From: CAYFSS01 sp964345975
Lineage (GTDB): Bacteria > Bacillota > Clostridia > Saccharofermentanales > Fastidiosipilaceae
DNA: 64,000 nt
Assembly: GCA_964345975.1 (NCBI GenBank)
Contig: CAYFSS010000008.1
Span: 1-64,000, forward strand
Reading direction: 5' to 3'
Notes under the pieces: model-generated
What the model saw: only the letters and a program-made list of their open reading frames with translations
Told to the model about the DNA's origin: nothing
The model's database searches: none
Translations under genes and position numbers: made by a program
Part shown: in pieces, positions 54,602-62,368 of the stretch
Layout of the letters: every line of letters begins with the position of its first letter
Numbering within the stretch: the stretch's first letter is position 1

Positions 54602-54815
54602 TGATTGCTCCTCCAGTACGTTTTTTCTTTATGGAAAGATTAGCATAATTTACTTTTAATCGCTGAGAAGTTTGCCGAGAGTCGCGTATTTTTAAACTGC
54701 GCTCTTTTGGGTCCATCTTGGACGAGGCGTCGCTGTACTTTGCGATCAATTTTCAGTTCCACTTAAGGGTCATAGCTATAGATAAACGGTGTATGCACGT
54801 CGTTTCTCTTGTAGA

Positions 54816-54854
54816 TGGTCGAAGGGACAGGATTTGAACCCCTGCCCCCTGCTT
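54816..54854 (-). tRNA. tRNA 3' half fragment (degenerate)
   Basis: The minus strand reads from the 3' strand of an anticodon stem (AAGCAGG) through a T-arm with TTCAAAT and an acceptor 3' end CCCTTCGA followed by CCA. The T-stem has one mismatch and the 5' half is missing. It resembles the 3' half of the tRNA-Pro(UGG) about 96 bases away and looks like a copy left by an integrated element. Confidence 0.65.
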
Positions 54855-54859
54855 AACAT

Positions 54860-54877
54860 TAGACATTTTTTAGACAA
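54860..54877. repeat. Paired TAGACA-type direct repeats beside the tRNA fragment
   Basis: TTAGACATTTTTTAGACA contains two copies of TTAGACA four bases apart. With the tRNA fragment on one side and an intact tRNA on the other, it looks like the arm site of a former integrative element. Nothing else is recognised between 54602 and 54949. Confidence 0.4.
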
Positions 54878-54910
54878 ATGACCGCCAGAAGAAAATTTCA
54901 AAACAAAGAA

Positions 54911-54945
54911 AAACCCCCGTATTCCCAATGAATACAAGGGTTTTC
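54911..54945 (-). terminator. Terminator of tRNA-Pro(UGG)
   Basis: On the minus strand AAAACCCTTGTATTC pairs with GAATACGGGGGTTTT, followed by TCTTT, directly after the tRNA 3' end. It is nearly the same as the hairpin at 33789-33821. Confidence 0.75.
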
Positions 54946-54949
54946 ATAT

Positions 54950-55028
54950 GGTCGAGGTGGAGGGATTTGAACCCCCGATCCCCTGCTCCCAAAGCAGGTG
55001 CGTTAGCCGGACTACGCTACACCTCGTA
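54950..55028 (-). tRNA. tRNA-Pro (UGG)
   Basis: The minus strand forms a full cloverleaf with acceptor CGAGGTG/CACCTCG, anticodon stem CCTGC/GCAGG with loop TTTGGGA (anticodon TGG), T-loop TTCAAAT and encoded CCA at 54950-54952. Confidence 0.95.
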
Positions 55029-55040
55029 CAGCAAAAGCGA

Positions 55041-56258
55041 CTATATCACAAAATCTGCAGTTTGGCGATTAATCCACAAACCATTTGTAAAATCAGGAAC
55101 GGCTACAGGTTGACCACCTAAAGCCAATGATTGCTCTGAAAGAGCTGTAATACTCATCCAAGTAACTGCATCGTAGATGTCTATTGGCATTTCTTCACCT
55201 TTCTCAAGAGCTTCAAAGAAAGCCGAGAAAACAAGCCAGTCCATTCCACCATGACCTTTTCGAACCCCTTCTTCTAAATATTGCTTCCAAATTGGGTGCT
55301 CGTACTTCTCACGATAGTCATCGATATTGCCCCAGTGCTTGCGCCATGTGAAGTGCTCAGAGGCATGTTCATCATCTAGGAAGATCGAGTGATTTTCTTC
55401 TGTAAACATACCCTTCGTGCCTTGAACTAAGAACCCGCGTGAATAGTAGCGCGGTAACGTGGTATCAAGTTTTAGCGTGATCAAGGTACCATCAGCACAG
55501 GTGATGTTTGTCACAACGATGTCTGATTGAGCGAAACGCTCTCCTTGAAGAGCATGATCAGCGTCATAAGTATTCTTGACGTACTCTTCCAGACCAACGC
55601 CCTGTTTAGAACCAAAACTACTCACTGTCAGGAGACGGTTACCACGATTGATATTAATGATCTTGGCGATAGGCCCTAGTTCATGAGTCGGATAGTTCTC
55701 CGCATTACGACGACGATAATTTTCCAGTCGATAGTGGCGGTTTTCCTTACCTAGCGTGATCTCATCGCGTAAATCATGGAGATATCCACCGGACGCATAG
55801 ACAACTTTGCCTAATACACCTTGCCGAACCATATTCAAAGCCATGAGTTCATCACGACCATAGCAACAGTTCTCCATAAGCATGAATGGGGTCTTCGTAC
55901 GCTCTTGAATTTTTACTAAGTCCCAGAGCTCATCGATGGAATAAGCACCACCGACTTCACAAGCTACTGCAACACCCTTCTCCATGGCTTCCATCGCGAT
56001 GCTTAAATGTGTATTCCAATCCGTAGCAACTAACACACAGTCGATCCCGGGAAAATCCAGAACCTCTCGATGATCTGTCGTTGCTACAGCAGGTGCATCT
56101 TGGAACTTTGCCACACTCTTCACGGCAGCATCAGCGCGATCTTGATAACGGTCGGCGACAGCAACGATTTCCACGTTATCTCTGCTACCGATAACCATTT
56201 CATATAAGCTCAAACCACGCATGCCTAAACCAATTAGACCCATTTTGATCTTTGTCAT
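55041..56258 (-). CDS. Gfo/Idh/MocA family oxidoreductase
   Basis: A 405-residue NAD(P)-dependent sugar dehydrogenase-like protein. The Rossmann motif is GLIGLGMRGLS near the N-terminus, and the catalytic-domain motif EVGGAYS follows VACEV. A central NYPTHELGPIAKIININRG is typical of the subfamily that acts on glycans (GH109-like). The ATG at 56258 follows GGGGG and is preferred over 56288. The substrate is unknown. Confidence 0.85.
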   Translation of the reverse strand: MTKIKMGLIGLGMRGLSLYEMVIGSRDNVEIVAVADRYQDRADAAVKSVAKFQDAPAVATTDHREVLDFPGIDCVLVATDWNTHLSIAMEAMEKGVAVACEVGGAYSIDELWDLVKIQERTKTPFMLMENCCYGRDELMALNMVRQGVLGKVVYASGGYLHDLRDEITLGKENRHYRLENYRRRNAENYPTHELGPIAKIININRGNRLLTVSSFGSKQGVGLEEYVKNTYDADHALQGERFAQSDIVVTNITCADGTLITLKLDTTLPRYYSRGFLVQGTKGMFTEENHSIFLDDEHASEHFTWRKHWGNIDDYREKYEHPIWKQYLEEGVRKGHGGMDWLVFSAFFEALEKGEEMPIDIYDAVTWMSITALSEQSLALGGQPVAVPDFTNGLWINRQTADFVI

Positions 56259-56401
56259 CTTACTTATCCCCCAAAATTTATACTTCACTAGAACACGAAA
56301 TGCTTCTGTCCATCAGGCATTCCATTAGTGGAAGTTACAATTTCTTATGGTACACGAATTACTATCTTATTGGGAAAGGTTGAAGGATCTTTATTTTGCA
56401 C

Positions 56402-56430
56402 TTGCATCGTAAAATTTTGCTTGTTATACT
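56402..56430 (+). promoter_or_regulatory. Promoter of tRNA-Lys
   Basis: TTGCAT (56402-56407) and TATACT (56425-56430) are 17 bases apart, 22 bases before the tRNA. Confidence 0.75.
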
Positions 56431-56452
56431 TCCTCAGTCTTAAAGACGCAAC

Positions 56453-56528
56453 GCACCTTTAGCTCAGTTGGTAGAGCAACTGACTCTTAATCAGTGGGTC
56501 CCGGGTTCGAATCCCTGAAGGTGCACCA
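56453..56528 (+). tRNA. tRNA-Lys (CTT)
   Basis: A 76-base cloverleaf: acceptor GCACCTT/AAGGTGC, anticodon stem ACTGA/TCAGT with loop CTCTTAA (anticodon CTT, codon AAG), T-loop TTCGAAT and encoded CCA. Confidence 0.96.
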
Positions 56529-56531
56529 TCA

Positions 56532-56569
56532 GAAAACCGCTTCAATTCTAGAGATTGAGCGGTTTTTTC
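56532..56569 (+). terminator. Terminator of tRNA-Lys
   Basis: AAAACCGCTTCAAT pairs with ATTGAGCGGTTTT (one bulge) and ends in TTTTTTC just after the tRNA. Confidence 0.85.
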
Positions 56570-56872
56570 TTTGCCCAAGATCCCATTTGATTTTCTTTAC
56601 ACCATTATTGACACCATAATTTATTCTTCTCCCACAAGGCTAACGAGGTTCTTATTCGTCTTGAATGAACCGCTGCGAAAGCCATTGTTTTTTCAGCAAC
56701 TAAATCCGAGAGCATTGGTAGCCAGGTATAATGCGGGAAATTGGTGGGCTTTTGTTTGTAAAAAGAACTTTTTAACTCGCTGCCACGGATGTTAATTCAG
56801 TTTGCTTGTCTTACAGAATCCAACTGATAAACTTGAACAAATCATGGATCAATATAGTTCGAGGGGGTAAGA
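56570..56872. other. Gene-free stretch with integrase-arm-like repeat
   Basis: Between tRNA-Lys and the GDPD gene there is no convincing gene. At 56597-56623 the minus strand reads GGTGTCAATAATGGTGTAAAG, a repeated GGTGT(C/A)AA motif very like the one beside the integrase remnant at 33733-33759. A 60-codon open stretch on the minus strand above it has no recognisable integrase motif. Confidence 0.45.
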
Positions 56873-57583
56873 ATGAGTGAAATTATACAGCGCAGAACTT
56901 TAGTGACTGCACATTCAGGCCCGGATGGAACTCCGGATAACAGTCTCGAAAATATTGAGTATGTCTTAGGAACGAAAGCCGATGCGATGGAACTAGATGT
57001 CCGCAAAGATCCTCAAGGAGAGTTAGTTCTTTCACACGATGAAGTCACGGAGAAGGATGCTGCCCTGACGTTGGAAAGAGCCTTCCAAGTGATTTCACAG
57101 CACCCTACCATGAAAATCAATTGCGATCTGAAAGAAGGCAATCTTGAACGAGAAGTCTATGAATTAGGTTGGGCTTTTCAACTACAAGATCGTTTGATTT
57201 ATTCGGGCGCAGCAGATCCTGAGAACTGCAGACAACTTCCCATTTCTCTTTATCTCAACTTGGAGTATTTTCTTGATTCGACTACAAGTTTAGCGACACA
57301 GATTCGCACATTAGAGACTGCAACAAGACAAGAAGTTCGTGAGTTTCTAGAATCTTGTCTAGCCAAACTTCCCTTGCTTAAGGCCCGGAGCTTGAATATG
57401 CACTATAGCGTCTTTGATAAGGCTTTTGCGTCGAATGAAGATGCGATGGCGTATGCGTTTTCTCTATGGACTGTCGATGATGCTAATACCATAAAACGAT
57501 ATTTGGATAGGGGAGTTCAAGCAATCACCACTCGTAAATTACGATGCGCTTTGGACTTGAAGGATTCGATGAAAATGCTTTAA
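56873..57583 (+). CDS. Glycerophosphodiester phosphodiesterase family protein
   Basis: A 236-residue GDPD-like TIM-barrel protein. LVTAHSGPDGT has the catalytic His14 (the usual HRG reads HSG), PDNSLENI, DAMELDVRKDPQGELVLSHDE carries Glu40, Asp42 and His55, and LWTVDDANTIKRYLDRGV is the typical end. GAGGGGG precedes the ATG. The substrate may differ from classical GDPD because of the Arg-to-Ser change. Confidence 0.8.
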   Translation: MSEIIQRRTLVTAHSGPDGTPDNSLENIEYVLGTKADAMELDVRKDPQGELVLSHDEVTEKDAALTLERAFQVISQHPTMKINCDLKEGNLEREVYELGWAFQLQDRLIYSGAADPENCRQLPISLYLNLEYFLDSTTSLATQIRTLETATRQEVREFLESCLAKLPLLKARSLNMHYSVFDKAFASNEDAMAYAFSLWTVDDANTIKRYLDRGVQAITTRKLRCALDLKDSMKML

Positions 57584-57640
57584 GCTCAATCTATAAAAGC
57601 GTGTGCTCAGAATAGTATGTAGTTTTGGGGGAGTATAGGA

Positions 57641-59050
57641 TTGACGGATCGAATACGATATTTTTTTGACAAGATTAAACAGAGATATTTTGAGCGCGAA
57701 GAAAGTCTACACCGCAAAGAGGTTATGCATTTAGCATGGCCTGTTTTGATTGAATTACTCTTAAGTTCATTCTTTGGGATGGTCGATATGATGATGTTAG
57801 GGCAGATATCTGATCCTAACATTTCAGCTGCAGCCGTCGCTTCTGTAGGGATTACAAATCAACCGCTCTTCTTAGGGATCTCCATGGCGCAAGCCATTAA
57901 CGTTGGCGGCACTGCCATGATCGCACGCTACTTCGGTGCAAAGCGCGAAGGTGATATTCAAGACGTTTTAAAGCATACATTGATCTTCAGTTTCTTCGTC
58001 GTTGCCATACCATACAGTGTCTTGATGCAAATCTATGCTGTTCCCGTCATGCAATTTATCGGTGCTGAACCTATCGCCATTGAAGTCGGATTAAATTATT
58101 ACCGCATTATCATGGTGTCTTTTGTCTTCCAATCCATCACGATGTCCCTCACCGCAGCCCTGCGAGGTGTTGGTCAAACACGAATCCCGATGCGGATCAA
58201 TCTCTTCTCGAACGCCCTTAACGTCATTGGTAACGCACTCCTCATTCATGGTCTCTTGTTCTTCCCTCGCCTTGGCGTGACCGGTGCTGCGCTTTCAACG
58301 GCGATCGCAAACTTCATCGGCATGTCGATGATGATCTATATCTTCTTGCGAGGTGATGGCCCGATTACTTTGGAGTTAAAGAAACGCTTCCGTTTCAATA
58401 AGGATATCATCTACAACCTGGTCAAGATCGGACTTCCTTCTGCCGGCGAAATGCTGGTCTTACGAGTGGGTTTAGTTGCATTTACGAGGGTCGTTTCAGG
58501 ATTGGGAACGGTTATCTTTGCTGCCCATCAAACGTCTCTTAGTATTCTGAGCTTGAGTTTTAATCTTGGACAAGCATTCGGTATTTCAGCGTCTACCTTG
58601 GTTGGTCAGTCGCTTGGACGAAACGAACCGGAAGAAGCGCATAATCTGGCAAAAGAAGCACGGCGAATGGGGACAGTCTCTGCGACCATTCTAGGCGCTA
58701 TATTCTTCTTATTCGGGATGCAAATCGCCGGTCTCTATTCCACAAATGTTGCCGTTATTGTCAATGCCGCCATGGTCCTCAGAATCATCGGCTTGGTCCA
58801 GCCATTTCAGGCTTCTCAGCTCATCATGTCCGGGGGGATGCGAGGTGCCGGCGACACAGTCTTTACGATGATCACAACCTTAATCGGTATTCTTATTGTT
58901 CGTGTGAGCTTAGCTAATCTCTTCGTACGAGTTATGGGAATGGGATTGGAAGGTGCCTGGTATGCGACCTTCATGGATCAATTTGTCCGGTGGGCACTTG
59001 TTTCTTGGCGGTTTAGAAGCGGTAAATGGAAGGCAATTAAGTTGCGGTAG
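57641..59050 (+). CDS. MATE family efflux transporter
   Basis: A 469-residue exporter with about 12 membrane segments, using an H+ or Na+ gradient to expel drugs or metabolites. Diagnostic parts are the N-terminal ALAWPVLIELLLSSFFGMVDMMMLG-like region, AAALRGVGQTRIPM and the symmetric second half GMRGAGDTVFTM. The start is TTG at 57641, with GGGGGAG upstream. Confidence 0.92.
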   Translation: MTDRIRYFFDKIKQRYFEREESLHRKEVMHLAWPVLIELLLSSFFGMVDMMMLGQISDPNISAAAVASVGITNQPLFLGISMAQAINVGGTAMIARYFGAKREGDIQDVLKHTLIFSFFVVAIPYSVLMQIYAVPVMQFIGAEPIAIEVGLNYYRIIMVSFVFQSITMSLTAALRGVGQTRIPMRINLFSNALNVIGNALLIHGLLFFPRLGVTGAALSTAIANFIGMSMMIYIFLRGDGPITLELKKRFRFNKDIIYNLVKIGLPSAGEMLVLRVGLVAFTRVVSGLGTVIFAAHQTSLSILSLSFNLGQAFGISASTLVGQSLGRNEPEEAHNLAKEARRMGTVSATILGAIFFLFGMQIAGLYSTNVAVIVNAAMVLRIIGLVQPFQASQLIMSGGMRGAGDTVFTMITTLIGILIVRVSLANLFVRVMGMGLEGAWYATFMDQFVRWALVSWRFRSGKWKAIKLR

Positions 59051-59175
59051 AGATCTGGAAGTCTAGAAGGCTAAAGATCAAGAGATCTTGGAGTCTGAAT
59101 TATTAACTTAAGAGCTCGTGACGTAATCCTTTGGCGTTGAAATAGCGTTACACAAAAGCAAAACACAAAAGCAAA

Positions 59176-59209
59176 AATCCGCCCGGATCTATCGAGATTC
59201 AGGCGGATT
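59176..59209 (-). terminator. Terminator of the Clp ATPase gene
   Basis: AATCCGCC pairs with GGCGGATT, with an inner GGATCT/AGATTC extension around a 4-base loop. On the minus strand a run of T follows. It lies about 50 bases after the stop codon. Confidence 0.85.
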
Positions 59210-59259
59210 CTTCTGATGTGAATGGATATTGAAACCGTAATACTTAATGCAAAATTATC

Positions 59260-62202
59260 TTAGTCAGCAGTCTCTTGAGCATCGTGGAAAATGAAGTCGA
59301 TCTTCTGCCGTGATTGTTCATCTTTGCCCTCACCTCGAACAACTTCTACCACGCTCTTCCCTTCGAGATCCCCACGCAGCAAATGATCGGTGAGAGGGTC
59401 TTCGATTCGTCGGGTAATCGTTCTACGGAGAGGACGCGCACCGTATGCAGGGTCATAGCCTTCTTCAGCCAAGAGATCCTTGACTTCAGTATTGACCTTG
59501 AGACGCAAGCTACGCTCAGCCAAGCCTTGCTGAACTTCCTGCAACATGAGGTCGACAATTGCACGAATCTCATCCTTGCTGAGGTGGTGGAAGACGATCG
59601 TCTCATCGATACGATTCAAGAACTCCGGACGGAAGAGATCTTTCAAAACGGTGTGAACTCGTTCTTCAAGATCAATCTGTCCATCTTGACCGAATCCCAT
59701 CCCTTGCGTCTTGGTTGTAGTTCCTGCATTAGAGGTCATAACTACAATCGTATTACTGAAATCAACCATACGGCCATGACTATCCGTCAATCGACCGTCA
59801 TCGAGGATCTGGAGCAGAATGTTATAGACATCAGCATGAGCTTTTTCAATCTCATCGAGCAAGATGATACTGTAGGGATGACGACGAACCTTCTCAGTCA
59901 GCTGACCCCCGTCATCGTATCCAACATAACCCGGAGGAGACCCGATAAGCTTGCTCACGGTATGGGATTCCATGTACTCCGACATGTCTAGACGAATGTA
60001 AGCGTCTTCCTGATCAAACATGGCTTCGGCAAGTGCCTTGACCATCTCGGTCTTACCAACACCCGTTGGCCCGACGAAGATGAACGAAGCCGGTTTCTTC
60101 TGCTGGCGTAAGCCCGCCCGATTACGCCTGATGGCGCGAGCCAGAGCATTGACTGCCTTCTCTTGGCCAACGAAACGCTTATGGATCGCTTCTTCCAAGT
60201 TCATTAAGCGCTCCGATTCGCTTTGCGTGACCTGAGATACAGGGATTCCTGTCCATATTTCAACAACGGAAGCGACGTCGGAGAATTTGATCTCGCTGGG
60301 AATGAGATCTTTCTGTACGTCTTGGTATGCCTCTTGAGCCTGGAGGAACTCCGCTCTTGTCTCAGCTTGAAGCTCATAGAATCGCTCTTCTTGTCCTTCT
60401 TCCGGTGAACGCTCTTGTAATCGTTCCAGAATATTTGAAGCACGCTCGACTTCTTCTCTAAGCTTTACAACGCTTACGAGCTTATCATTTTGAAGGTTTG
60501 CCAACGAACCGGCCTCATCCATGATGTCGATCGCCTTGTCAGGCAAGAAGCGATCATTGATATAGCGGATGGCTAAATCAACACAAGCGGTGATGACGGC
60601 ATCAGGGTAGATCACATAGTGGTGGGCTTGATAGTAATCTCGATTGCCCTTAAGGATCTCTATTGCCTGTTCTCTCGTCGGTTCTTCCACGATAACCTGT
60701 TGGAAGCGACGCTCCAAAGCATGGTCCTTCTCGATAAATCTGCGGTACTCATCCAACGTTGTTGATCCCAGAACCCGGATTTCACCCTTGGCCAAAGCGG
60801 GCTTAAGGATATTCGCAGCATTCATGGCGCCTTCAGCATCGCCTGCACCCATGATGTTCTGGAGTTCATCGATCACTAAGATGACGTTCTCAGCTTCCAT
60901 GGCATCGTCGACAACGGCCTTCATCCGACTCTCGAACTGACCTCTAAACTGAGTGCCTGCAACCATTGCCGTTAGGTCGAGGTGATACAACTCCATTCCC
61001 AACAATTTGGCAGGTACTTCGCCATTAACTATACGACCGGCTAGACCTTCGGCAATGGCAGTCTTACCGACTCCCGGTTCACCCAAGAGCACCGGGTTGT
61101 TCTTACTCCTACGGTTAAGGATCTGCACAACTCGGCGCAATTCATCTTGCCGCCCAATGAGCGGATCGATCTCACCGGCTTTATAGCTCTCATTGAGGTT
61201 ACGAGCGTACTGCCGCAGATGACGCAAGCGCTTATCTTGTTGTTGGTCCGAGCGTCTCGTACGACGACGATCACGGTTACGGCCCATACGATCTGGCAGA
61301 TCTTCGGCTCTGAACGCTCGATGACCTTCTGCCATAGATCGTTTCTCTTCAGGTGAGATAATCAATTCTGAGAAATTGGGCGGAGTTTCTTTCTCCTTGG
61401 CTGAAGTCTTGCCGGACTCCGTCTCGGATTTATCGCGCAACTCATCATCAGATTCTTCATTCTCAGCATCGGAATCAGAGCCAATGGAATCATAAATTTT
61501 CTCAAAAGTACGCTTCAAAGCTTCGTCAAGCTCAGAGCCATCGCCTTCCAAGGAATCTACGTCAAACTCGACTGAATAACCCTCAGTAGAAAAGTCTTCA
61601 TCATCGAAATCTTCTTCATCTTCATCATCTGAATCATCTGAATCATCTAGGTCATCTGAAAGATTCGCATCGTCAGAATACTCATCATCGTCGAGGTCAT
61701 CTTCTTTGAGCTCATCAAAGCCAATCATGACAAGATCGGAACTCCCAAATTCCTCGCCCGGCTCGTCTTCATCGTCTGAAGCATCCGAATGACTTAGGTA
61801 ATCATCAATGAAGTCATCAATAGGATCCGAGGGTTCATCGCCCTCTTCTTCCAAGGAATATTCCTGAATCTCAATATCGTCAGCAGAAAATTGTCCGACG
61901 AGTTTCTGCATGACATCTTCTAATTCTTCACTCATCCCACCTTGCATTAAAGTCTGCATGAGCTCTTCAGGACTTTGGTCACCCATACTGGTAATAAAAT
62001 TATTGAGTTGCGCTGTGACTTCTTCAACATTGTGTTCATTGACACCGAAGCGAGCCATCATCTCCTCAAGACCACCGTATTTAATGTAACCATGTTTATA
62101 AACACACGACAGACATAAACCCTGATACACAGGTTGACCCTGCTCAAGGCGCGTCGTGTAAATAACAGCTTGATTCTTCTTACATAATTCGCATAAAGGC
62201 AT
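59260..62202 (-). CDS. ClpE-like AAA+ protease ATPase subunit with zinc finger and acidic linker
   Basis: A 980-residue Clp/Hsp100 ATPase that unfolds substrates, presumably for ClpP. The N-terminus is a zinc finger (Cys4, Cys7, Cys30, Cys33) like that of ClpE, replacing the ClpC N domain. Residues about 120-270 are extremely Asp/Glu/Ser-rich (for example DDLDDSDDSDDEDEEDFDD). Two AAA+ modules follow: Walker A1 LLGEPGVGKTAIAEG and Walker A2 VGPTGVGKTEMVKALA. The ATG at 62202 follows GAGG. A longer frame to 62262 has no better start. No UVR motif is evident. Confidence 0.9.
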   Translation of the reverse strand: MPLCELCKKNQAVIYTTRLEQGQPVYQGLCLSCVYKHGYIKYGGLEEMMARFGVNEHNVEEVTAQLNNFITSMGDQSPEELMQTLMQGGMSEELEDVMQKLVGQFSADDIEIQEYSLEEEGDEPSDPIDDFIDDYLSHSDASDDEDEPGEEFGSSDLVMIGFDELKEDDLDDDEYSDDANLSDDLDDSDDSDDEDEEDFDDEDFSTEGYSVEFDVDSLEGDGSELDEALKRTFEKIYDSIGSDSDAENEESDDELRDKSETESGKTSAKEKETPPNFSELIISPEEKRSMAEGHRAFRAEDLPDRMGRNRDRRRTRRSDQQQDKRLRHLRQYARNLNESYKAGEIDPLIGRQDELRRVVQILNRRSKNNPVLLGEPGVGKTAIAEGLAGRIVNGEVPAKLLGMELYHLDLTAMVAGTQFRGQFESRMKAVVDDAMEAENVILVIDELQNIMGAGDAEGAMNAANILKPALAKGEIRVLGSTTLDEYRRFIEKDHALERRFQQVIVEEPTREQAIEILKGNRDYYQAHHYVIYPDAVITACVDLAIRYINDRFLPDKAIDIMDEAGSLANLQNDKLVSVVKLREEVERASNILERLQERSPEEGQEERFYELQAETRAEFLQAQEAYQDVQKDLIPSEIKFSDVASVVEIWTGIPVSQVTQSESERLMNLEEAIHKRFVGQEKAVNALARAIRRNRAGLRQQKKPASFIFVGPTGVGKTEMVKALAEAMFDQEDAYIRLDMSEYMESHTVSKLIGSPPGYVGYDDGGQLTEKVRRHPYSIILLDEIEKAHADVYNILLQILDDGRLTDSHGRMVDFSNTIVVMTSNAGTTTKTQGMGFGQDGQIDLEERVHTVLKDLFRPEFLNRIDETIVFHHLSKDEIRAIVDLMLQEVQQGLAERSLRLKVNTEVKDLLAEEGYDPAYGARPLRRTITRRIEDPLTDHLLRGDLEGKSVVEVVRGEGKDEQSRQKIDFIFHDAQETAD

Positions 62203-62368
62203 AATTCTTACCTCGCTCTCAGTGAGTTTCCATAGCGTACGTCTTCTCATGTCGTGTCGCAAGAACGTCAGCCCTTGCTTAACGATGACTTTACGCCTCG
62301 TTCACATCGCTCATGTGCGATGAAAGCTTCCATCTATCCGTGGCGCTCGCACGGTGTCGTTATCAACT

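Noticed and set aside
56614..56800. Minus-strand open stretch behind tRNA-Lys as an integrase remnant
   Set aside because: It has no tyrosine-recombinase motif such as RHTFAT or a GH..TT..Y block.
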